Shown piece by piece: positions 10,301-22,300 of a DNA stretch of 64,000 nucleotides; within the stretch, counting starts at the first letter, position 1, and the number at the start of each line of letters is the position of its first letter. The stretch comes from Skeletonema tropicum (Eukaryota; Bacillariophyta; Thalassiosirophyceae; Thalassiosirales; Thalassiosiraceae). The position numbers were made by a program, and so were the translations under genes. The stretch covers positions 61,788 to 125,787 of the forward strand of contig JAWZXG010000037.1 of assembly GCA_037178625.1 (NCBI GenBank). Reading direction: 5' to 3'. The notes below the pieces were generated by a model. The model searched no databases and was not told the DNA's origin. It saw only the letters and a program-made list of their open reading frames with translations.

Positions 10301-13300
10301 CACATCATCATCCTTACCATCATCCAATACCGGAGTAGGCAATGGACTTGTCGTCAACAAAGAGATGGTTTGCTCTTCAGTAGCTTCAGCAGGTGATGAT
10401 GCAGTCGTAGGCATATTGGATGATGCTGCAAGTGGTGGCGTTTCGTGCTGGATCGAAGGTTCTTCAACAGTCTTCTCGGGAGTAGCATCGACAGCTGAAT
10501 CCACTGCCACGCGATCATTCGGCTTCACAATCGCAACATTTTCACTTGAAGAGGCAGCGTCAACAGAAGCAGGAACATTCACTTCTTGCTTCTTTTCCAT
10601 CATTGCCACCATGGCAGTAGGAGGATGATAATTTCCAATCGCCAAGGGAAAATCATTTACAGTGACGGGAGGCTTTGAAATTCCACTACCATTAGCATTT
10701 GCGGTAGATGTAGTAGGAGCGACAGCAGACTCAACCAATGGATCTGAATGTTGAAAGTTGGGATCATGTTCAGTGCATTCAAGGGAGTTCAATTGATGTG
10801 ATGATTGACGATGAACGATTTCGGGATGTGGCTGTTGAAGCGGTTTTTCTTCTTTGTTTTCTTCGTTATTTCTGAGGGTGTCAACGGCAGCACCCTGGAC
10901 AGCCACATGGCCCGGTCCCGTCGTAGATGCTACTGCGTTCAACCTATCCTCCCGAGGCATTTCCCACGAACTTTCACCAGTAACATTGTTGTAGTAGTAT
11001 GTATTACCACTCGCCCAATCTTTGCCCTTGAACCATCCCTCTGGAAGTGGGTCCTCGATACTCTCTCTCTCTCCCGCGATTGGAATTTCAGTGGAAAAGA
11101 CCTCTGAGGCAGACCCAGACGTAGGATTGGAGGCAGACGCTCCAAATACATCTGCTGCAGAAGCTTTTTCAGTAACAGCCGTATTCACACCACCTAAAAC
11201 CTCTTCAGTAGGACTTCCAGAACCAGAAAGGGTGCCAACAACATTTGCAGCAGAGGCATTTTCAGACGTAGCTGGATTCAATGAACCGAAACCATCTGCC
11301 CCAGAGGCATTTTCAGCGGCAGCCACATTCGTTCCACCAAAAACATTTGCAGCAGAAGCTTTTTCAGACGTGGTTGTATTGTTTGCACCGAAGACATCAG
11401 CCGCAGAAGCATTTTCAGTACCAACTGAAGTAGAAGAAATGGTCTTTTCTTGCGCAGGAGGGGCACCGAAACCATTTCCAGCTGAGGCTTTTTCAGAAAG
11501 AGGTGGATTCGTCGTTCGAAATACGTCTGCCGCGGCAGACCCAGACGTAGGATTGGAGGCAGACGCTCCAAATACATCTGCTGCAAATGCTTTTTCAGCA
11601 ACAGCCGTATTCACACCACCTAAAACCTCTTCAGTAGGACTTCCAGAACCAGAAAGGGTGCCAACAACATTTGCAGCAGAGGCATTTTCAGACGTAGCTG
11701 GATTCAATGAACCGAAACCATCTGCCCCAGAGGCATTTTCAGCGGCAGCCACATTCGTTCCACCAAACACATTTGCAGCAGAAGCTTTTTCAGACGTGGT
11801 TGTATTGTTTGCACCGAAGACATCCGCCGCAGAAGCATTTTCAGTACTAACTGAAGTAGAAGAAATGGTCTTTTCTTGCGCAGGAGGGGCACCGAAACCA
11901 TTTCTAGCTGAGGCTTTTTCAGAAGGAGGTGGATTCGTCGTTCGAAATACGTCTGCCGCGGCAGACCCAGACGTAGGATTGGAGGCAGCTCCAAATACAT
12001 CTGCTGCAAATGCTTTTTCAGCAACAGCCGTATTCACACCACCTAAAACCTCTTCAGTAGGACTTCCAGAACCAGAAAGGGTGCCAAAAACATTTGCAGC
12101 AGAGGCATTTTCAGACGTAGCTGGATTCAATGAACCGAAACCATCTGCCCCAGAGGCATTTTCAGCGGCAGCCACATTCGTTCCACCAAACACATTTGCA
12201 GCAGAAGCTTTTTCAGACGTGGTTGTATTGTTTGCACCGAAGACATCCGCCGCAGAAGCATTTTCAGTACTAACTGAAGTAGAAGAAATGGTCTTTTCTT
12301 GCGCTGGAGGGGCACCGAAACCATTTCTAGCTGAGGCTTTTTCAGAAGGAGGTGGATTCGTCGTTCGAAATACGTCTGCCGCGGCAGACCCAGACGTAGG
12401 ATTGGAGGCAGCTCCAAATACATCTGCTGCAAATGCTTTTTCAGCAACAGCCGTATTCACACCACCTAAAACCTCTTCAGTAGGACTTCCAGAACCAGAA
12501 AGGGTGCCAACAACATTTGCAGCAGAGGCATTTTCAGACGTAGCTGGATTCAATGAACCGAAACCATCTGCCCCAGAGGCATTTTCAGCGGCAGCCACAT
12601 TCGTTCCACCAAAAACATTTGCAGCAGAAGCTTTTTCAGACGTGGTTGTATTGTTTGCACCGAAGACATCCGCCGCAGAAGCATTTTTAGTACCAACTGA
12701 AGTAGAAGAAATGGTCTTTTCTTGCGCAGGAGGGGCACCGAAACCATTTCTAGCTGAGGCTTTTTCAGAAAGAGGTGGATTCGTCGTTCGAAATACGTCT
12801 GCCGCTGTAGAAACATTTTCAAACAGAGGTGGATTCGTTGCCTGTTGCTGATTCTGCTGCAACCTCTCCCTCTCTTCAATTCCCAATTGCACCAATGCCC
12901 TTGCTGCGTTCGGTTCTTCCGTCGATGCCTTATCCCTATCATTAGATACGGTTGCTACTTCAGGAGATGTGTTTGTGAGGTCACCTTCTGTCGTTTCGTC
13001 TACCACAGGTCCCGCCGCCACTACTGATGTCGAAGTCGATGCAAGAAGAGCAGACGCCGAAGAAGGCACATCATCATCCTTACCATCATCCAATACCGGA
13101 GTAGGCAATGGACTTGTCGTCAACAAAGAGATGGTTTGCTCTTCAGTAGCTTCAGCAGGTGATGATGCAGTCGTAGGCATATTGGATGATGCTGCAAGTG
13201 GTGGCGTTTCGTGCTGGATCGAAGGTTCTTCAACAGTCTTCTCGGGAGTAGCATCGACAGCTGAATCCACTGCCACGCGATCATTCGGCTTCACAATCGC

Positions 13301-16300
13301 AACATTTTCACTTGAAGAGGCAGCGTCAACAGAAGCAGGAACATTCACTTCTTGCTTCTTTTCCATCATTGCCACCATGGCAGTAGGAGGATGATAATTT
13401 CCAATCGCCAAGGGAAAATCATTTACAGTGACGGGAGGCTTTGAAATTCCACTACCATTAGCATTTGCGGTAGATGTAGTAGGAGCGACAGCAGACTCAA
13501 CCAATGGATCTGAATGTTGAAAGTTGGGATCATGTTCAGTGCATTCAAGGGAGTTCAATTGATGTGATGATTGACGATGAACGATTTCGGGATGTGGCTG
13601 TTGAAGCGGTTTTTCTTCTTTGTTTTCTTCGTTATTTCTGAGGGTGTCAACGGCAGCACCCTGGACAGCCACATGGCCCGGTCCCGTCGTAGATGATACT
13701 GCGTTCAACCTATCCTCCCGAGGCATTTCCCACGAACTTTCACCAGTAACATTGTTGTAGTAGTATGTATTACCACTCGCCCAATCTTTGCCCTTGAACC
13801 ATCCCTCTGGAAGTGGGTCCTCGATACTCTCTCTCTCTCCCGCGATTGGAATTTCAGTGGAAAAGACCTCTGAGGCAGACCCAGACGTAGGATTGGAGGC
13901 AGACGCTCCAAATACATCTGCTGCAGAAGCTTTTTCAGTAACAGCCGTATTCACACCACCTAAAACCTCTTCAGTAGGACTTCCAGAACCAGAAAGGGTG
14001 CCAACAACATTTGCAGCAGAGGCATTTTCAGACGTAGCTGGATTCAATGAACCGAAACCATCTGCCCCAGAGGCATTTTCAGCGGCAGCCACATTCGTTC
14101 CACCAAAAACATTTGCAGCAGAAGCTTTTTCAGACGTGGTTGTATTGTTTGCACCGAAGACATCCGCCGCAGAAGCATTTTCAGTACCAACTGAAGTAGA
14201 AGAAATGGTCTTTTCTTGCGCAGGAGGGGCACCGAAACCATTTCCAGCTGAGGCTTTTTCAGAAAGAGGTGGATTCGTCGTTCGAAATACGTCTGCCGCG
14301 GCAGACCCAGACGTAGGATTGGAGGCAGACGCTCCAAATACATCTGCTGCAAATGCTTTTTCAGCAACAGCCGTATTCACACCACCTAAAACCTCTTCAG
14401 TAGGACTTCCAGAACCAGAAAGGGTGCCAACAACATTTGCAGCAGAGGCATTTTCAGACGTAGCTGGATTCAATGAACCGAAACCATCTGCCCCAGAGGC
14501 ATTTTCAGCGGCAGCCACATTCGTTCCACCAAAAACATTTGCAGCAGAAGCTTTTTCAGACGTGGTTGTATTGTTTGCACCGAAGACATCCGCTGCAGAA
14601 GCATTTTCAGTACCAACTGAAGTAGAAGAAATGGTCTTTTCTTGCGCTGGAGGGGCACCGAAACCATTTCTAGCTGAGGCTTTTTCAGAAAGAGGTGGAT
14701 TCGTCGTTCGAAATACGTCTGCCGCTGTAGAAACATTTTCAAACAGAGGTGGATTCGTTGCCTGTTGCTGATTCTGCTGCAACCTCTCCCTCTCTTCAAT
14801 TCCCAATTGCACCAATGCCCTTGCTGCGTTCGGTTCTTCCGTCGATGCCTTATCCCTATCATTAGATACGGTTGCTACTTCAGGAGATGTGTTTGTGAGG
14901 TCACCTTCTGTCGTTTCGTCTACCACAGGTCCCGCCGCCACTACTGATGTCGAAGTCGATGCAAGAAGAGCAGACGCCGAAGAAGGCACATCATCATCCT
15001 TACCATCATCCAATACCGGAGTAGGCAATGGACTTGTCGTCAACAAAGAGATGGTTTGCTCTTCAGTAGCTTCAGCAGGTGATGATGCAGTCGTAGGCAT
15101 ATTGGATGATGCTGCAAGTGGTGGCGTTTCGTGCTGGATCGAAGGTTCTTCAACAGTCTTCTCGGGAGTAGCATCGACAGCTGAATCCACTGCCAAGCGA
15201 TCATTCGGCTTCACAATCGCAACATTTTCACTTGAAGAGGCAGCGTCAACAGAAGCAGGAACATTCACTTCTTGCTTCTTTTCCATCATTGCCACCATGG
15301 CAGTAGGAGGATGATAATTTCCAATCGCCAAGGGAAAATCATTTACAGTGACGGGAGGCTTTGAAATTCCACTACCATTAGCATTTGCGGTAGATGTAGT
15401 AGGAGCGACAGCAGACTCAACCAATGGATCTGAATGTTGAAAGTTGGGATCATGTTCAGTGCATTCAAGGGAGTTCAATTGATGTGATGATTGACGATGA
15501 ACGATTTCGGGATGTGGCTGTTGAAGCGGTTTTTCTTCTTTGTTTTCTTCGTTATTTCTGAGGGTGTCAACGGCAGCACCCTGGACAGCCACATGGCCCG
15601 GTCCCGTCGTAGATGCTACTGCGTTCAACCTATCCTCCCGAGGCATTTCCCACGAACTTTCACCAGTAACATTGTTGTAGTAGTATGTATTACCACTCGC
15701 CCAATCTTTGCCCTTGAACCATCCCTCTGGAAGTGGGTCCTCGATACTCTCTCTCTCTCCCGCGATTGGAATTTCAGTGGAAAAGACCTCTGAGGCAGAC
15801 CCAGACGTAGGATTGGAGGCAGACGCTCCAAATACATCTGCTGCAGAAGCTTTTTCAGTAACAGCCGTATTCACACCACCTAAAACCTCTTCAGTAGGAC
15901 TTCCAGAACCAGAAAGGGTGCCAACAACATTTGCAGCAGAGGCATTTTCAGACGTAGCTGGATTCAATGAACCGAAACCATCTGCCCCAGAGGCATTTTC
16001 AGCGGCAGCCACATTCGTTCCACCAAAAACATTTGCAGCAGAAGCTTTTTCAGACGTGGTTGTATTGTTTGCACCGAAGACATCAGCCGCAGAAGCATTT
16101 TCAGTACCAACTGAAGTAGAAGAAATGGTCTTTTCTTGCGCAGGAGGGGCACCGAAACCATTTCCAGCTGAGGCTTTTTCAGAAAGAGGTGGATTCGTCG
16201 TTCGAAATACGTCTGCTGCGGCAGACCCAGACGTAGGATTGGAGGCAGACGCTCCAAATACATCTGCTGCAAATGCTTTTTCAGCAACAGCCGTATTCAC

Positions 16301-19300
16301 ACCACCTAAAACCTCTTCAGTAGGACTTCCAGAACCAGAAAGGGTGCCAACAACATTTGCAGCAGAGGCATTTTCAGACGTAGCTGGATTCAATGAACCG
16401 AAACCATCTGCCCCAGAGGCATTTTCAGCGGCAGCCACATTCGTTCCACCAAAAACATTTGCAGCAGAAGCTTTTTCAGACGTGGTTGTATTGTTTGCAC
16501 CGAAGACATCAGCCGCAGAAGCATTTTCAGTACCAACTGAAGTAGAAGAAATGGTCTTTTCTTGCGCAGGAGGGGCACCGAAACCATTTCCAGCTGAGGC
16601 TTTTTCAGAAAGAGGTGGATTCGTCGTTCGAAATACGTCTGCTGCGGCAGACCCAGACGTAGGATTGGAGGCAGACGCTCCAAATACATCTGCTGCAAAT
16701 GCTTTTTCAGCAACAGCCGTATTCACACCACCTAAAACCTCTTCAGTAGGACTTCCAGAACCAGAAAGGGTGCCAACAACATTTGCAGCAGAGGCATTTT
16801 CAGACGTAGCTGGATTCAATGAACCGAAACCATCTGCCCCAGAGGCATTTTCAGCGGCAGCCACATTCGTTCCACCAAACACATTTGCAGCAGAAGCTTT
16901 TTCAGACGTGGTTGTATTGTTTGCACCGAAGACATCCGCCGCAGAAGCATTTTCAGTACTAACTGAAGTAGAAGAAATGGTCTTTTCTTGCGCTGGAGGG
17001 GCACCGAAACCATTTCTAGCTGAGGCTTTTTCAGAAGGAGGTGGATTCGTCGTTCGAAATACGTCTGCCGCGGCAGACCCAGACGTAGGATTGGAGGCAG
17101 CTCCAAATACATCTGCTGCAAATGCTTTTTCAGCAACAGCCGTATTCACACCACCTAAAACCTCTTCAGTAGGACTTCCAGAACCAGAAAGGGTGCCAAA
17201 AACATTTGCAGCAGAGGCATTTTCAGACGTAGCTGGATTCAATGAACCGAAACCATCTGCCCCAGAGGCATTTTCAGCGGCAGCCACATTCGTTCCACCA
17301 AACACATTTGCAGCAGAAGCTTTTTCAGACGTGGTTGTATTGTTTGCACCGAAGACATCCGCCGCAGAAGCATTTTCAGTACTAACTGAAGTAGAAGAAA
17401 TGGTCTTTTCTTGCGCTGGAGGGGCACCGAAACCATTTCTAGCTGAGTCTTTTTCAGAAGGAGGTGGATTCGTCGTTCGAAATACGTCTGCCGCGGCAGA
17501 CCCAGACGTAGGATTGGAGGCAGCTCCAAATACATCTGCTGCAAATGCTTTTTCAGCAACAGCCGTATTCACACCACCTAAAACCTCTTCAGTAGGACTT
17601 CCAGAACCAGAAAGGGTGCCAACAACATTTGCAGCAGAGGCATTTTCAGACGTAGCTGGATTCAATGAACCGAAACCATCTGCCCCAGAGGCATTTTCAG
17701 CGGCAGCCACATTCGTTCCACCAAAAACATTTGCAGCAGAAGCTTTTTCAGACGTGGTTGTATTGTTTGCACCGAAGACATCCGCCGCAGAAGCATTTTT
17801 AGTACCAACTGAAGTAGAAGAAATGGTCTTTTCTTGCGCAGGAGGGGCACCGAAACCATTTCTAGCTGAGGCTTTTTCAGAAAGAGGTGGATTCGTCGTT
17901 CGAAATACGTCTGCCGCTGTAGAAACATTTTCAAACAGAGGTGGATTCGTTGCCTGTTGCTGATTCTGCTGCAACCTCTCCCTCTCTTCAATTCCCAATT
18001 GCACCAATGCCCTTGCTGCGTTCGGTTCTTCCGTCGATGCCTTATCCCTATCATTAGATACGGTTGCTACTTCAGGAGATGTGTTTGTGAGGTCACCTTC
18101 TGTCGTTTCGTCTACCACAGGTCCCGCCGCCACTACTGATGTCGAAGTCGATGCAAGAAGAGCAGACGCCGAAGAAGGCACATCATCATCCTTACCATCA
18201 TCCAATACCGGAGTAGGCAATGGACTTGTCGTCAACAAAGAGATGGTTTGCTCTTCAGTAGCTTCAGCAGGTGATGATGCAGTCGTAGGCATATTGGATG
18301 ATGCTGCAAGTGGTGGCGTTTCGTGCTGGATCGAAGGTTCTTCAACAGTCTTCTCGGGAGTAGCATCGACAGCTGAATCCACTGCCACGCGATCATTCGG
18401 CTTCACAATCGCAACATTTTCACTTGAAGAGGCAGCGTCAACAGAAGCAGGAACATTCACTTCTTGCTTCTTTTCCATCATTGCCACCATGGCAGTAGGA
18501 GGATGATAATTTCCAATCGCCAAGGGAAAATCATTTACAGTGACGGGAGGCTTTGAAATTCCACTACCATTAGCATTTGCGGTAGATGTAGTAGGAGCGA
18601 CAGCAGACTCAACCAATGGATCTGAATGTTGAAAGTTGGGATCATGTTCAGTGCATTCAAGGGAGTTCAATTGATGTGATGATTGACGATGAACGATTTC
18701 GGGATGTGGCTGTTGAAGCGGTTTTTCTTCTTTGTTTTCTTCGTTATTTCTGAGGGTGTCAACGGCAGCACCCTGGACAGCCACATGGCCCAGTCCCGTC
18801 GTAGATGCTACTGCGTTCAACCTATCCTCCCGAGGCATTTCCCACGAACTTTCACCAGTAACATTGTTGTAGTAGTATGTATTACCACTCGCCCAATCTT
18901 TGCCCTTGAACCATCCCTCTGGAAGTGGGTCCTCGATACTCTCTCTCTCTCCCGCGATTGGAATTTCAGTGGAAAAGACCTCTGAGGCAGACCCAGACGT
19001 AGGATTGGAGGCAGACGCTCCAAATACATCTGCTGCAGAAGCTTTTTCAGTAACAGCCGTATTCACACCACCTAAAACCTCTTCAGTAGGACTTCCAGAA
19101 CCAGAAAGGGTGCCAACAACATTTGCAGCAGAGGCATTTTCAGACGTAGCTGGATTCAATGAACCGAAACCATCTGCCCCAGAGGCATTTTCAGCGGCAG
19201 CCACATTCGTTCCACCAAAAACATTTGCAGCAGAAGCTTTTTCAGACGTGGTTGTATTGTTTGCACCGAAGACATCCGCCGCAGAAGCATTTTCAGTACC

Positions 19301-22300
19301 AACTGAAGTAGAAGAAATGGTCTTTTCTTGCGCAGGAGGGGCACCGAAACCATTTCCAGCTGAGGCTTTTTCAGAAAGAGGTGGATTCGTCGTTCGAAAT
19401 ACGTCTGCCGCGGCAGACCCAGACGTAGGATTGGAGGCAGACGCTCCAAATACATCTGCTGCAAATGCTTTTTCAGCAACAGCCGTATTCACACCACCTA
19501 AAACCTCTTCAGTAGGACTTCCAGAACCAGAAAGGGTGCCAACAACATTTGCAGCAGAGGCATTTTCAGACGTAGCTGGATTCAATGAACCGAAACCATC
19601 TGCCCCAGAGGCATTTTCAGCGGCAGCCACATTCGTTCCACCAAAAACATTTGCAGCAGAAGCTTTTTCAGACGTGGTTGTATTGTTTGCACCGAAGACA
19701 TCCGCTGCAGAAGCATTTTCAGTACCAACTGAAGTAGAAGAAATGGTCTTTTCTTGCGCTGGAGGGGCACCGAAACCATTTCTAGCTGAGGCTTTTTCAG
19801 AAAGAGGTGGATTCGTCGTTCGAAATACGTCTGCCGCTGTAGAAACATTTTCAAACAGAGGTGGATTCGTTGCCTGTTGCTGATTCTGCTGCAACCTCTC
19901 CCTCTCTTCAATTCCCAATTGCACCAATGCCCTTGCTGCGTTCGGTTCTTCCGTCGATGCCTTATCCCTATCATTAGATACGGTTGCTACTTCAGGAGAT
20001 GTGTTTGTGAGGTCACCTTCTGTCGTTTCGTCTACCACAGGTCCCGCCGCCACTACTGATGTCGAAGTCGATGCAAGAAGAGCAGACGCCGAAGAAGGCA
20101 CATCATCATCCTTACCATCATCCAATACCGGAGTAGGCAATGGACTTGTCGTCAACAAAGAGATGGTTTGCTCTTCAGTAGCTTCAGCAGGTGATGATGC
20201 AGTCGTAGGCATATTGGATGATGCTGCAAGTGGTGGCGTTTCGTGCTGGATCGAAGGTTCTTCAACAGTCTTCTCGGGAGTAGCATCGACAGCTGAATCC
20301 ACTGCCACGCGATCATTCGGCTTCACAATCGCAACATTTTCACTTGAAGAGGCAGCGTCAACAGAAGCAGGAACATTCACTTCTTGCTTCTTTTCCATCA
20401 TTGCCACCATGGCAGTAGGAGGATGATAATTTCCAATCGCCAAGGGAAAATCATTTACAGTGACGGGAGGCTTTGAAATTCCACTACCATTAGCATTTGC
20501 GGTAGATGTAGTAGGAGCGACAGCAGACTCAACCAATGGATCTGAATGTTGAAAGTTGGGATCATGTTCAGTGCATTCAAGGGAGTTCAATTGATGTGAT
20601 GATTGACGATGAACGATTTCGGGATGTGGCTGTTGAAGCGGTTTTTCTTCTTTGTTTTCTTCGTTATTTCTGAGGGTGTCAACGGCAGCACCCTGGACAG
20701 CCACATGGCCCGGTCCCGTCGTAGATGCTACTGCGTTCAACCTATCCTCCCGAGGCATTTCCCACGAACTTTCACCAGTAACATTGTTGTAGTAGTATGT
20801 ATTACCACTCGCCCAATCTTTGCCCTTGAACCATCCCTCTGGAAGTGGGTCCTCGATACTCTCTCTCTCTCCCGCGATTGGAATTTCAGTGGAAAAGACC
20901 TCTGAGGCAGACCCAGACGTAGGATTGGAGGCAGACGCTCCAAATACATCTGCTGCAGAAGCTTTTTCAGTAACAGCCGTATTCACACCACCTAAAACCT
21001 CTTCAGTAGGACTTCCAGAACCAGAAAGGGTGCCAACAACATTTGCAGCAGAGGCATTTTCAGACGTAGCTGGATTCAATGAACCGAAACCATCTGCCCC
21101 AGAGGCATTTTCAGCGGCAGCCACATTCGTTCCACCAAAAACATTTGCAGCAGAAGCTTTTTCAGACGTGGTTGTATTGTTTGCACCGAAGACATCCGCC
21201 GCAGAAGCATTTTCAGTACCAACTGAAGTAGAAGAAATGGTCTTTTCTTGCGCAGGAGGGGCACCGAAACCATTTCCAGCTGAGGCTTTTTCAGAAAGAG
21301 GTGGATTCGTCGTTCGAAATACGTCTGCCGCGGCAGACCCAGACGTAGGATTGGAGGCAGACGCTCCAAATACATCTGCTGCAAATGCTTTTTCAGCAAC
21401 AGCCGTATTCACACCACCTAAAACCTCTTCAGTAGGACTTCCAGAACCAGAAAGGGTGCCAACAACATTTGCAGCAGAGGCATTTTCAGACGTAGCTGGA
21501 TTCAATGAACCGAAACCATCTGCCCCAGAGGCATTTTCAGCGGCAGCCACATTCGTTCCACCAAAAACATTTGCAGCAGAAGCTTTTTCAGACGTGGTTG
21601 TATTGTTTGCACCGAAGACATCCGCTGCAGAAGCATTTTCAGTACCAACTGAAGTAGAAGAAATGGTCTTTTCTTGCGCTGGAGGGGCACCGAAACCATT
21701 TCTAGCTGAGGCTTTTTCAGAAAGAGGTGGATTCGTCGTTCGAAATACGTCTGCCGCTGTAGAAACATTTTCAAACAGAGGTGGATTCGTTGCCTGTTGC
21801 TGATTCTGCTGCAACCTCTCCCTCTCTTCAATTCCCAATTGCACCAATGCCCTTGCTGCGTTCGGTTCTTCCGTCGATGCCTTATCCCTATCATTAGATA
21901 CGGTTGCTACTTCAGGAGATGTGTTTGTGAGGTCACCTTCTGTCGTTTCGTCTACCACAGGTCCCGCCGCCACTACTGATGTCGAAGTCGATGCAAGAAG
22001 AGCAGACGCCGAAGAAGGCACATCATCATCCTTACCGACATCCAATACCCTAGGAGTATGCAATGGACTTGTTGTCAAAACGTAGGTTTCGGTGTCACCG
22101 CTCTTCACGCTGCTCCTATTAGGGGGGGGAGGGACATGAAATCGGGTTGTAGCACGAAGTTTAATCGGAGGGGGCTTACGGAATGGAGAAGAAGTCATCT
22201 TTTTTTTCCTTAAGGGGGGAGGAGGAAGTGGAAGAGTGGCCTTTTTTATTGGCAGATTGGGATGAAATCGATTGTGGGTGTTGGTGGTAGCGGTGGTAGG

